64,000 nucleotides of DNA from Boswellia sacra (taxonomy: Eukaryota; Streptophyta; Magnoliopsida; Sapindales; Burseraceae). Positions 9,439-23,100 of the stretch are shown piece by piece (the first letter of the stretch is position 1; every line of letters starts with the position of its first letter). Where the stretch lies: positions 62,001 through 126,000 of the forward strand of contig SNVD02002439.1 in the NCBI GenBank assembly GCA_013180625.2, given 5' to 3'. Both the position numbers and the translations under genes were made by a program. The notes under the pieces were generated by a model that saw only the letters and a list, made by a program, of their open reading frames with translations, was not told the origin of the DNA and searched no databases.

Positions 9439-12400
9439 AAACGCAACATTAGGAGTTTTCGACCTACTTGGTCTCAAAGAAATACATTTTCTTACCCATA
9501 CCCAAACTAAAGCTCAATTTGGTGTCGAACTGAAGCTCAGTTTAACACCTCACTTGGTTAGAATTATCCTACTCCTATCTCTTGTTAGAAACACATTTCC
9601 TTATCCCTACTTGAACTGAAGCTCAGTTCGATACCAGACTGAGGCCTAGTATGGTTAAGCTCAACTCATTGCTAAACTGAAGTAGCGATCACTTTAGCTA
9701 TTTGTCTTGACTATCAACTTAAATAGACTAAGCTTTTCTTTCATGGGTTATGCAATTTCTATAAAGACAATTAATTTGGTTTTGTCATTTCTATGAAGCC
9801 CAAAACGCACTGTGCTTAGCTTCTCATGAACTAATGAATATGTTTAGGAACCTATGGTGAATATGCCAACTCGTTACCACACTGAAGTTCATTTTGGTAG
9901 TCACCTTCTTTTTTGCCACCCCTTCCTTAGCCTAGCAATTGAGCCTCAAGTATTGCATTAGATTATTATCAAGATTGATTTAACTAGTTGATTCATAGCC
10001 AAAAATAAATAAATATCCTCAAGCATGGGATATATTACTTGGAGGTCATCTAAGAGAGTGGTAATATATATTGAAGGCACTACCCAATGGCGCATTCGTT
10101 AGATGGACCATTTGCTTTATAAAATATTATTTAATTAATTTTAGATACACTCCAAAAGTATTAACTAAGCTCTAAAAGCTTAGAGTCATATACTATAAAC
10201 AAGTGTCGAACTGAGCTTCAGTTTGGTACATGTGCTTTACATGGTTTGCCGGACTGAGCTTCAGTTTGGTACATGTGCTTTACCTAGTTTTCTAATATTT
10301 CAATACCTATATGCCTTAAAAGCTTTTAGTGGCAGCTCCTACACTTCATCCATATATATTTATTACATATAAACACATCTTCCAAACATTTTTATATGTG
10401 TATAACAACCTCATTTACGTAAAGCTAGACAAATAAAGCTTCCTTTATGACAGTGGTCCCACATGCTTATGTTAATGTATTTGAATATTCAAAATAATTA
10501 TCCTTTCTATCCTACTACTCTACACAAGTCATTTACATAGACATGCACTACTATTTTATTCAATTATTTTGACTTTTCAACAACAACTTATAATTGATTA
10601 CTTTTGGGTTTAGTCTAGCAAGAAGAATGAGAGGCAATAAAGCAAGAGACGGTGGAAATGGGTCTGGGCTTACTTGGCTAGTTTTTTAGACAAATGGTTG
10701 GGAAAGCTTTCAGATTAGCTTGTTACTCTGCAACATTCTAGCCTAGCACAAAATCAAGAACAAAAGTTCACCATTAATGCACACCCAACAATCTATTAAT
10801 CAAGCGGCGACATAAAAAGCCTTTGGGATTTTTGCTAGCTTATTTTACAAACCACTTTCATTGATTTGCACTCCTTTCTCTAGGAAACATTCTCATGAAG
10901 GGGCTGTTTTGCATTACCCCATGTCTGCATGTCTAACTATTTCATAAACAAAATTCTTAAGGGAGACAAAAATCCTAGTACCTTAGCTTGTACTCATGAG
11001 ATGAAGAAAATAAGGCTTCAAATTATCTTCAACAATAAGGCATGGGAACGCCAAAGTTGAAGCCGAAATCTGCTAAAATATATAAAAAAAAATAGAAAAG
11101 AGATTTGCAGGAACCTAAGTTGCAAGAGAGAAGAAAGTAGGAGAAAAAAGAAAGAGGCAAGAGCGAAAATAAATGAGAAGGAGAGGAGGGAGGTTCGAAG
11201 GCCACCAAAACTCAAAATGTAGCCTTTTCTAGTAGACTTCTTATAAGATTTGAGTCAATCCCATCTTGGGAACTACATATATCAACTTTTTGGAAAGGTT
11301 GTTTATTTTAAAATAAAACTAATAGTCAATAATGATAAAATAAGAAGAGTTGAGTGTATGATAAGTTAAAACTTTAGTACAAGAAAGCTTATAGAATTCG
11401 TTTCCTATCACTTAGCAACTTAAGTCAAATCACATGAAAAGTTTTGAATTTAAAACTATAATTTGCCATTGCAATTAATTGGAACGTATGCATTCAAGTA
11501 ACTAAGGTAATGATCACAAGCTTTATTTCATTAATTTATGAACTTTTAAAAATATATGTATATATTGGAACACCACTTTAGTACCACTCTACTAAGCCCC
11601 GCCAAATTGACCCTTAACTTGGTTTTAGTTGACAATTTTCTAATTCCTCCCAAGCTACTCCTACGAAGCCAAAGCATGAGGGATCAAGGGAAACAAAATC
11701 TCATTGAGCTGAATTTAATTGAGACAGTCACAAGTCTTCATACTTCTGACTAGTGACTGAGGGGGCTAATATGGATGGTATTTTGTGAATTCACCTAGAG
11801 AGACCAAAATAACCTCCTAAGTCAGCTCAGTGATATTTGTAAAGTCCAAGTATCAATTGAGTAGTCTTTGTTGGGAGGTAACCCTCAAATATATGAAAGG
11901 CTTAGTTTATTTGGAGCTAAATCGAAAGTATCGCACATGAAATTAGAATTATCACTTGCAACTAGGTTGGGCCTCACCGAACTGAACCTCAGTTCAGTCA
12001 GTCACCACTTGCTATCAAATTAAGCTTTACCGAACTGAGCCTCAGTCTAATAAGCACCAATCGCCCTATGTGGAGGTCAGAGTTATATAGTAATTTATAG
12101 TTTTACTTATGCTTTCATTCATTTTGTGCACACAATATCAATTGTCGCCAAAATAAGGTTCAGTTTGGTAATTATTCGGCATCGACAAACTGGTCCCTAG
12201 GTTGGGAGTTAAAATCTCACGCAAATCTCAGTGCCATTACCCATAAATAAGGTAACAACGATTGGCCACATGGTAGCATCTCAATACTTTAAAATTAGAG
12301 CTTTAGACTCACTCAATCTAGAATAGTATATAGAGCATTGAGATTATGACACTTGAGAGGGATGAACGACCAAGATCTAGGTTACATATTAAAGATCCTC

Positions 12401-14050
12401 TATAAAAACTCATTTATGCCTCCAAGAAAAAGAGAGGATGCACTTTTGGGATAATCCTTGGGAAGATTCAGAATATATTCACCAGGATTTACCTACTCTC
12501 ACCAACCTCAATTGCAGTGACCATTCTATTGTTTCCGTCCATGACAACATCCTTTTCACACCCTTCTTTTAATCTTTTCTCACCATTAAAGTTTACATGA
12601 AACTCACTTAAGCATCGGAGGGTTATCACCGATGAAAAATCCGGCGCCTCTTAACCTTTTTAGTGGTCTTGTAGCTGCTGGGAAGAGATTGTTCGTACTA
12701 AAAGTCGCTTCAGCCGCCATGGAACTACCTTAAAGCTCGTTTCCTCAGGTTGAAGAAGAAGAAGGACCCTATACGGTGCTGTTCTAAGTTTGCAATAACC
12801 TGCCGCCACATTATCAGAGGTTGTCAGAGTACCACCATCATTGTATAAGACATTACTAAGCTTCAACAAACACTAGCCCCCAGTGAAACTGTTATAATCC
12901 ATTGCTATCATCCTCAACCTTCATATCCCTGAGGGCACTCATGCCATTCTCTCACTTTCTTTACACTTTCGTTTGATTTTGGTTGGTCCAATTTTTGAGC
13001 ATCAACACTTTCAATTTGTGACATCATTCAATTGTACATTCATTGGTAGATAAATAAATTAAATAAAGTTTTTGTTTTGCCGGAAATCCTCACTTAGCAT
13101 GCTCATGATATTCAACACTTCCATGACTATAAATAAATGTGTAAAAAAATATGCGGAACTTATGGTATATCATGGTATAATTGAGTTAAACTTGTTGCAT
13201 TACACTATGGACATTGATACTTGAAATTAATAGAGTTCAGACTGTTCAGTTGAGTTGTTGGGCATAATTGAGAACCTTCCTACAGTCCTAATTTTATTAT
13301 TATTAATTTTTTGCCAACTTATGTAATCAAAATTCTCTCCAATTAATGTCATTGGTGCATTTCATTTTCTCCAACATTGGCAGACACACTTTATAGATTT
13401 TACTCTCCCCACTTGCACTTCTTCCAAGCAGTACCTTCTCTAACCATGGATAGCAGACGTATTTAAGTGCATATGAGCATACCAATCTGGATATAGCAAA
13501 ATATCTGAGAAACAGGTCCGATTGCTGCAACTTTAATAGTAATGTGAGAAGGCTTATAAAAGGGTAGAATTGAAGATGAGAATAGATGGACGTAGGGGAC
13601 ACTCAAGAATAGATAAATCAAATGGGCTAGGAGGCATGACATAACACCACATGCAGACTAGAAAGATTCTGCTTTCTTAATAGCTTTGTCCAGGCAAGTA
13701 AAGCTAAGCCTAAGAAATTAAGGCTACTGTGGTAAAGCGCCCAAAACAAACTCCTCCTCCTGTCCAGTTCCAGTTACCAAATAGTTGCTTACAATAGATA
13801 GGTTAGCTCTTCCGTCTTTATCTGCAAATTCATAGTCAGAACCTGCCAAATGACTATTTTAGTTTTTGAGTTGGTTTTGCCCTTTTTCCTATGGGAGAAG
13901 ACACCCACGCCCATTGACGGATTTGTGTTATGATATTGTATAATGGGTCAGGACCTAGTCCACTAATTTGTATTGGGCCTAACACTGAACAGAGTCCATT
14001 CTTTTTCTAGTCCAAAGTTTTGTCAGATAATAAATTTATTGTAGGGATTT
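9439..14050. other. Old repeat-derived DNA with a recurrent AACTGA-NNN-TCAGTT motif
   Basis: No gene is supportable here. The stretch repeatedly contains an inverted-repeat motif whose arms are AACTGA and TCAGTT: about 9527, 9613, 10209, 10252, 11980 and 12021, with weaker half-copies near 9676, 9893 and 12158. A stretch at 11871-11887 (TTGGGAGGTAACCC) resembles the gypsy post-integrase motif. CTTAAGCATCGGAGGG at about 12608 resembles the 3' end of large gypsy/LARD LTRs. These point to a decayed gypsy-like element. Confidence 0.45.
10205..10292 (+). repeat. About 45-bp tandem duplication containing the CTGAGCTTCAG motif
   Basis: Two near-identical adjacent copies of CTGAGCTTCAGTTTGGTAC followed by ATGTGCTTTAC, starting at about 10211 and 10254. 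Each carries one copy of the inverted-repeat motif that is scattered through this region. Confidence 0.8.
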
Positions 14051-14053
14051 TAT

Positions 14054-14798
14054 GGGCACATTTGGGAGGTGGGATTGGATTGGACTGAACTGGACTGAGA
14101 TTGGGATTGAGATTGGGATTGAATTGGATTGGACTATGTAATACTGTCTTATGTTTGGTATCATATAGGATTGGACTAAATAATATTGTCTAATGTTTGG
14201 TGTAATATATGACTGAACTATTAACATAGATAATAATTTTTAAGAAAATAATTTTAAAAAATAAACTAACTTAATTTTTTTTTAAATTGAACTTTAATAA
14301 AAACTAAATATTAAATATTTGTTGATATTTCTATATAAATAATAATAAAATTATATTTTATATTAAAATTAATTTTTATATAAATATAATAATTTATTAA
14401 TAATTAGTATTTAAATATTATTAGATGATATTTATTTTTATATTATTAATTTAATAGTTATTTTTATATTAATATCATACTATTATTTTATTATTTTTTT
14501 AGTAAACAATCAAAATTGATTTTATTAAATATTTAAATATAATTAAAAATTATTGTTATATTATATTTATTATTTTATTTAGTTTTAATTTTAATTAAAA
14601 ATTAAAAAAAATTTTGTCCCAATTTGGGACTATAAGTCCCACACTATAAGGTGGGACTAATAATCCCACCAATTTGGCTTTGGTTGGAAGAGAGGTGGGA
14701 CTGACTTGGATTATCAGTCCAGTCCCACTTCTGCACCAAACATGGGATTGGACTAAGTTTAGTCCAATCCCATGTTAAGCCCTTTCCCAAACGCGCCC
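14054..14798. mobile_element. Tourist-like (PIF/Harbinger) MITE
   Basis: Terminal inverted repeats read GGGCACATTTGGGA at the left and TCCCAAACGCGCCC at the right (14 bp, two mismatches). They are flanked by TAT on both sides (14051-14053 and 14799-14801), a 3-bp duplication as in PIF/Harbinger elements. Subterminal blocks GGGATTGGATTGGACT and AGTCCAATCCCATG are also inverted. The core is very AT-rich and has no coding frame, so it is non-autonomous. Confidence 0.75.
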
Positions 14799-14801
14799 TA
14801 T

Positions 14802-17800
14802 AGGTTTATATTATGTGGCTCTCAATATTCAATTCAATCCAGAATCACCACTTTGATTTAATCAATTAAATATTTTTACAATATCATTCTACAATCGATT
14901 TGTATTTAAACTCCGCATAATAGAAAATAGTTTGTAGAAATTTATAAATTAATTTTACACATAAATAATGTAATCCATGACACACATTAATCACATATTA
15001 TTTTCCTTTGTATAATTTTCATAATTTAGTTGGTCTGACTGTTTGTGTAATTAAATTACATATTTAACAAGTGTGGTTTTATGTTGAGGTTCGGCTGCAA
15101 ATCAGTGGGTGTATCCTCCAATACTTCCTTTTCTTCCTCTTCTTCGCATTCAGTTTGGTCGCAAGTCGACTCTTCTGTTTCTTTTTTAGTTTTTTTTTTT
15201 CCATTTTTAGTTGATTTGGTGAACTGGATTTCAACACTTGTTGCCTTGCATTTGATCTGGTTGAACTTGTGTGCTGTAATTATTATTTGATTTTTGTTTT
15301 GTTGATGGAATGGACGATGGATGGTGTGTTTTGTAATGGTGAAGGCTGCTTCATTTGAGTTGCATTTTCTTTTCTTGTTATTTTTATTTTTATTTTTTGG
15401 TGAGAGGCATTTGCAGTGGTGTCTGGAGAAGGTGACTGAAAATGCGGCTATGGAGGTGGTGTTTGGAACGGTGGTGCATGGTTGCTTTTCTGATTTGGGT
15501 TTGTCATATTTTTTAGGAGAGGTAGTTGTGGTCGTGTGTTGTAACTTTAACTGCTCTGTCAATGGCGGCTTTCACATCTGTCACTGCCGTCTTCTGGATT
15601 GAGCAGCTTCTGGAGGACAGAAAGAAGCGAGATTGATAAAGTGATGAATAGTAGAAAAATATGAGAGAGAAATAAGTTGTTGGTTTTATTTATATTATTA
15701 TGAAAAATAATTACTCATTGAGTCATTTATTTATTAATTTTAAAGATGACCGTCTAACAACTTAATGTTTGATTGTTAGCACCAAGGATGTTAACGTGTA
15801 TTTCTAAATGGCGAGGGATTTAGTGAGTCAGGCCAAACCTTAGAGGGTTTATTAGGTAATTTCCCTTCAGTACAAAATAATTCTTGACTCCATTCAATCA
15901 TGGTGTAGAGTGGTGGTTTGACTGAAAGTTAATTGGTGATTTTGGGAGCTTTTCGGCGGGATTTTTAAGTTGGTGAAGAAGAGAAATCGTTAGGGGAGAT
16001 GATAATCTATATGGTGGTGGCGGCAGTGAACAATGACATGTGGACTAGCAGAAGTGAGTGTGGCGATGCTTAGAATAAGACTTGAATTGTTTTGGAATTT
16101 TTATGGGTTTTGTTTATGAGATTAACTTTGGGGATGGAGCTACATGAAGCCCCCGAAAGCTTCTGAAAGCTTTCTCCGAGAGCATGTCCCGAGGTATTAT
16201 TTTCGGGTTAATCAGAATATATGTACTGACATGACATTGATGTGACGTGTTCTCTATACAGACGCTGTCTTTCTTGAAGCATGTTTTCTAAGTATAATTA
16301 ATAATGTTTTTGGAAAACTAGTCCTGTAACATATATAAATTTAGAAATTATTAAAAATTAATTTTAAAAAAATATAATTAATATAAATTTAATAGATTAA
16401 TATTTACTACATGAAAAATTAATTTAAAAAATAACTTATATAAAAAATATTAATATTATGGAGTGCTTATTTATAAAATTATTTATATTTTTGTACAAAA
16501 AAATTATAATTTAATATAGTGAGTGCACTTAAAAAATTGAAATGAGTGTAAGGTGCACTTTAAGGGATTAATATAGTCACACCTCAACTCTGATACGTTG
16601 GACTAATGGAGGTTATAATAGACATTCCAATTTCTTGAGCAGACTTTTTTTTTTTTTCTATTTTGAAGAAAATTCACACGTGTCCCATGGAGAGAATAGT
16701 ACTGTATGGAAGCCTCTCGTTTGTCTTAGTACTCAAAATTCAAATGGGGTGTGGTTGTGGAGAGGGAAACGCCGTGTCTATGTTTTGCGAGAGGGCATTT
16801 TTGTCTATTACCTTCCAGTAGTTATTATTTCCCAGCATAGGAACTCCGCGGTAGGGGCGGCTCAGGAGAATGACTTATCCAGTTCTTCCTTCCCTTTACG
16901 TATTTTCTTCTTCCCAGCCGTTTCACTTACTCTCTCTCTCTCTCTCTTGCATAACTTTTACATCCGTTAATGCTTCATCTTCACCACTGATCACGACGCC
17001 GCAACCCGAATACGGCGAGCTTTGGCGCCGGAAAGATACAGTCAAGGTAATTTATGTGTATATTCTATTTTTTAGATTTATTTATGTTTTATTGGTTAAA
17101 AATGAAAATCTTAAGGTTTCTTCAATTGCTTTAATTTTCCTTGAATCAATTTAAGGCCACTCGACAACCGATCTAACATCATCCACCTTCTGGTTGGTGC
17201 GTTGACCGCCTGCATCATCACTAACTGTGGTTTTTTAAGGTAAGTTCTGTTTTTGTTTATTTATTTATTTTTATTGTTTTTACTGTTAATTAGGGCTTAA
17301 ATTTTTTGTACTACTTGCTGACACAATACGAGCGCGACAAGGGATTAGTGAATTAGGATTAACACGATTGTTAATTAGGCTGTATTAGCATTAGGAATTA
17401 GGATACGATTTATATACGTATTAGATTCATATTAAGAGTGTTTAAGAAAATAACTGGTTTGATTACATGTAATTTTTTTTATATTTGTGACATAAATATT
17501 ATAAATATGAAAGTTTATATCAAGGAGGACATTAACTATTTTCTTTTATGTAAATAATTGTTAATATTAGTAGAATAATTTTTTAATTAATATAAATACA
17601 TTAGTTATATATATTTGTATTAAATAATTAAATAGGTTATTTGAGTTAATATAATTGAGTTACAATACATTTATTTAATAGATTATATTTATATTTTAAG
17701 TCTTAATAAAAATAATTAAATACATCGTATTTATGCTAGTAAAAAATTTAGCTACGGAAACACAAATCATCACCTTGATGATAAATCTCGTTACATTTTG

Positions 17801-20181
17801 TAGAATTTTATTTTTAATTTTCTTTCCCCGGCAAGTCCAAACCACTCATTCACGACAGTGGTTTTGTCTGATCCGGTCCACTCCGGTTTGGATCCAAATC
17901 AAACCGGGAGAAACAGTAAGAATCTTTTATTGATTGTGCTGACAAATTAGCGTGGATGGAGAAGAAAAACAAAATTACTTTTGGAATGCTCGTATTCAAT
18001 GAACGAAAAGGAAGAAAATAAAAAATTGTTGAGGAAAATGTGACTTTTTTAATTAAAAAATTCGAAATAGTCATTTAGTGAAAGAAATGAGTAGGTTCAT
18101 AATAGTCATTAAGCATTTGTTTATATTAGTGTCTTTTACTTTCTGTGAAAAAAATTGTTGAATTAAATAAAAGAATAATTCATATATTTTTCTTCTTGTG
18201 ACTATTTTGTTTTGAGGTTATCAGTTGTAATTATATGTGAACTTAAGTTGATCTGAATTGATATTAAATTAGGTTGTCATATACCTGAGGTTTTGAAAAT
18301 TGATTATTGAAATAATATTTCGTGCATAACATTTTTCGTTTGGTCTTTTGCAATAATTAACTATAAGGGTACCATGAATATATATAAATACACACGAGTT
18401 GCAGGATATGTTGAATTTTTACTATCCATGGCAACATTTTATTTTGCCCATTAAATGCCACGAAAATCACACGACTTTTTATCACCTTTGTCTCTATTTA
18501 CTTTCGAATTTCATGCCATTTTGTCCACTTTATAAAACGAATTTACTTTTGAATCTCAAGCCATTTCTTCCACTGTTGGCTGGAAATCTTGTATCTAAAG
18601 GTTACTTGAATGAATTGAAAATTCACTTTACCTCAGATCACTTTTATTATATATTTACTTTATATCTAGTTAAACACATATTTTTTATATTATACAACAA
18701 TATGAAGATTTTAACAAATATATATTAATATTTAATATATGTAAAATAAATAATTATTCTGATTTAATTTAATTAATTAAGGTAAAGAAGAAAATTATTT
18801 TATTGCACGGATTCGATTGCTATCATGAGGCTCACTTGTTTGTCGGTATCATCGACAGTGAATGATTGATTAGAGCAATTTTTTTATTATAATATTTTTT
18901 TAATTAAGAGTAGAGAGGGGAAGGTCAGAAAGAAATCGTTACGAATTGATTTTTTGAGTTAAAAAGGGATTTTTTTCCCCAAGAATAACAATATTTATTA
19001 TAAATTTGTATCTTAAAGGAGATGTATTTAATTTATTTTTATTAAATGGATAGAGATGATGTAATTAATGATATGATAGGAGCAATTATTTTTTTCTGAA
19101 ATTTGAATAAATTTAAATTAAATTAAAGTTTGAATGGACATGAAACATGAATTGAAAGATTTTTTTTTTAAATTTTAATAATCTTAATGTAAGTTAATGG
19201 GATGGGTATCTTTATTGATGTTATTTTTACTTTTGACTTTATTAGATATAATAGAATCATGTACAAGTTAATATTTAAAAATATTATTATTAAAATATTT
19301 AAATAGGACAAAATTTATTATTTTAATTATTTTATAGTTTACATAAAATATAGATAAATTATATTATGAATTTGATTCATTTAAATATGCTTTTTTTTTT
19401 TTTATAAAAAGTGTTATTGTTTTTAATAGTGATAGGTAGGTTTTCATTTAATAATTCTATAAATACTTATAGAACCAATATATAATAATGATAGAAAATA
19501 TAAAATATTATGTTAGATACAAATAAATTATACATAAATTTTACTGGGATATATAATATTGAAACTTTGTGGAAAAATAAAGTATTCAAATATTTGTATT
19601 AAGAGAAGCTATAAATTTTAATATTTTTTTATTCAGACATAATTAATTATCTGACAATCCGACTTAGTTAGAAAAGAAAAATCAGACTTGAGCTAGAAAA
19701 GAAAAAGTAAAAATATCTTAGGTGTGAGAATATGTACCATTGAGACTTTAGATAACAAACAAAACATTTGCATGATTTCAAAATAATATTATATTATTTA
19801 GGATAAATTTAAAAAAGGGGATCACTAGTCATTTACACAGGGATGGAAGTTCAATCAAACAAATTTATTATTATTAATTTTTTAGAATGTAGTGAGCGGG
19901 GTCTCGGCCCAGGGTGATTTATGCATGCTAATTTTCACTTTTTTTTTTTTTCGTACAGTGTGCTGCGTGACCCACTCGCTAGCCAGCTCTCGGACAATTC
20001 CTTCAGACAGTTTTTTGATTGGAAATACCTGACAAATTATTTGGATCGCCATCTCACTGTTCTTAGTCTCAGCCTTGCTGATTGACTTGTAAAAAAGAAA
20101 TGGGTTTTCTGAAACGAAAGGGGATTCTATGATCTCTTTAAGGCTTTGTTGTTGGTAGTGAACAGGCCATTACATTTTTAA
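14802..20181. other. AT-rich intergenic DNA upstream of the TNL gene
   Basis: I support no gene. Between 15060 and 15600 there are overlapping low-complexity frames on both strands with biased composition and no domain. At 16930-16948 there is a (TC)n run followed by a short exon-like stretch (about 16960-17046, ending AAG before GTAATT) and another possible splice at about 17155; this could be a relic or leader of an unrecognised gene. The remainder, 17250-20150, is AT-rich with no clear repeat border. Confidence 0.4.
16931..16948 (+). repeat. (TC)n microsatellite
   Basis: Nine TC dinucleotides in a row, in a context that could be a 5' leader, where such tracts are common in plants. Confidence 0.85.
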
Positions 20182-23100
20182 ATGGCCTCTTCTCCTCATT
20201 CTCGTAGGGTTCAATGGGATGTCTTTTTAAGTTTTTGTGGTAAAGACACTCGGACTAATTTCACTGACCATCTCTATGAAGATTTAAAAAGGAAAGGAAT
20301 TGCCACATTTAGGGACGATGAGAAACTCCCGCGAGGAGCCGAAATTTCATCAGGACTCTTGAGAGAAATCGAAGCATCGAGGTTTTCCGTTGTAGTTTTA
20401 TCAGAATCCTACCCTTTTTCTACATGGTGTTTGAGTGAACTTGCAAAGATTGTCGAGTGCATGAAGGAGCAGGAAAATACGATTTTCCCTGTTTTTTACA
20501 AAGTTGATCCATCTGATGTACGGAAACAGGCTGGGAAGTTTAAGGAAGCTTTTGAAGAACATAAAAAGAAAATAGGAAACGACATTGATAAGCAGAAAGT
20601 TGAAAGGTGGAGAACAGCTCTCCAAGAAGTAGGCAATATCTCTGGATGGGTTTCGCTGGGGGACAGGTACCTTCGATTCTCTTTCAATAGAATCGTTTTC
20701 GTAGCTCTCAGTCACTTATTGGAAGCTTTTATGATAATTATGAACTTGATTGTATAACTTGTCTTACACGTAGAATTATAATTATTTTTTATATTCTATT
20801 AATTAATTTTTATAAAAGATTTTTACTCTGTAAATCCTTTAATAATTTCAAATAACTTCTTTTTTAATATTATACCTCTGAAATTTGATCAAAGAAAATA
20901 ACAATAATACCCTATAGGATCTTTGTCGATGTTAATAATATCTTTTAAAGATCCTACTTCTAAAAATATTCCAAATTTTCAGGAAACTTTGTTATGTTTT
21001 TAGATTTAGGTGTTGTGTGGCTGCATTAATTTACTTTTCATTGTTTCATTTGACTAATACTTTAAGTTTTCGAAAACTTTGATAACTAGCTTTCCTAAGC
21101 TAATTATATATTAAATTAGTAAGACAACCTTATAATTTTTATAAATACTATTGAATATCCTTTTTAAATACTATATTTGACAATTTTAAAATTAATAAAA
21201 AATAATTATAAGTAATAAATATTATTTTTTAAATAATTTGATTAAAAACCAGCGAATCTTTGACCAATGAATTATTGACGACCTCTTGCGAATCAATGCC
21301 TGGGCAACAAATTATTTAATAAGTAATAGATTCATTTAATAAAATTTGATTCTACTTTAGCGTTTTTTATATATTGTTATATTAGTTAATAATATAATAA
21401 TTATATATTTTTTATTAATTTACATAAATAATTGCTATAAAAAATTTATATATAATAATAATATAATATATTTAAATATTATTGAAGGTATTTATGTTCA
21501 ATTATTATTTTTTTTATTCACTATTCCATTGACAAACCAAACAAAGAAAATTATCGTTAACCATTTCTTTTACCCTATTCTTCCTTTTACTCCACCTTTT
21601 TTTTTTTTGACCTTCCTCTTTCCTTTATTCAAATTACACACCACCTTAATTCTGTAATTCTAATTTTGCTTTATTTTTTGTTTTTCGTCGACACTAAATT
21701 TCTCTTAGTAAATTACTAGATAATTGTTTGGGACCTCTAATGCAATTGATTGTTTGCTGTTTAGAAAGATTTATTATAATTTATATCGCAAATTCAACTA
21801 TTTTGGTGGGATGAATTAGGAATATAATAAATATGTATTAAATTAGGATTTTATGAAATATGAATGTTGTATGTTAGTGTAAAAATTAATTTGATGCCAT
21901 CAAGAAATACGTGGAAGCTCCTTGTGACAAGGAAAAAATGCATGTATTTATGGTTTTTTAGTAGGATTACGTTTATTCAGTCAAATTTATGTTATGAGCC
22001 CTAAAGAAGGAAACCCAAGATAAGAGATTTAAGAAGGATAAAGATAAAAAGAAGGTATTTATTATTTTACGGTATTCAGTTCGAAGGTTAGAATATAATA
22101 TAATTTTATGGTTATTAGACTAAGAAAATAAATGATTAAGCTGGAGAGTAATGAAAGTAAGACTTTATAAAGATCAAGCATAAATTCGAAAATTATATGG
22201 TTTGAGTTTCACTTTGAAGTTAAGGATTTCATATGTTAAAATAGACTAAATTTTCTTCTAAAAGTTGCTTTACTCAAAATCTTTTAAGTATAAACTTTTT
22301 TGTGAAAGTTTGAAGTTGACTTTAAGATCTTAAAGGTTTCTTCTCTCTCCTTTATATCATTAAATATTTAGTGTGTATTTTTTTATGAACCCAGTATTTT
22401 TATTTTCAATTGAATTTAGGAATATGTGGTTGATTTTGAATTAAAGAATATATGGTTGAGATCGAATTTAAATTGTATTGAAAAATATGCAGTATAGAAA
22501 ACATGATTTGGATTCATAAAAGAACAGAGTGTTAATTTTTTGTTTGATTTTCTATAAACAAGTTTAAGCAAGCTAAAATTTACCAAATTAATATTTCCGA
22601 TTTTGCTTGCTATTCTTGCTTGCAGGCCTGAATCACAATTGATCCAAGATATTGTTGATGTAATATTTAAAAGATTGGATTCATATCTATTCTCAAGCAT
22701 TCCTAAAGACATTGTTGGAATAAACCCTCATGTGGGTACATTAATAAATAAATATTTAGAAGTAGGATTGGAAGACTTCCGTTTCGTTGGAATTCATGGA
22801 ATGGGAGGGATAGGGAAAACTACAATTGCTAGAGCTGTATATCAACTGCTTTCAAATCATTATGAAGATAAATGCTTTCTTGCTGATGTTAGAGACCGCT
22901 CCAAACAAAAAGGTCTAGAATACTTACAAAAAAGACTTCTCTCTGAGGTCCTGAAGGAAAGCAATTTAAAAATAGGTAATGTTGTTGAAGGAACCAATAT
23001 GATTAAAAGGCGACTATTTCAGAGGAAGGTGTTTATCGTTCTTGATGATGTGGATGATAGAAAGCAACTAGAAGCATTAGCTCAAGCAGATTGGTTTGAT

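Noticed and set aside
15056..15602. Long overlapping frames on both strands
   Set aside because: Composition is low-complexity (Lys/Glu/Thr-rich on minus, Phe/Leu/Val-rich on plus), with no domain, no splice support and no codon signal.
18399..18728. 109-codon plus-strand frame before the TNL gene
   Set aside because: Rich in Phe, Leu and Tyr as expected from AT-rich DNA; no domain or splice context.
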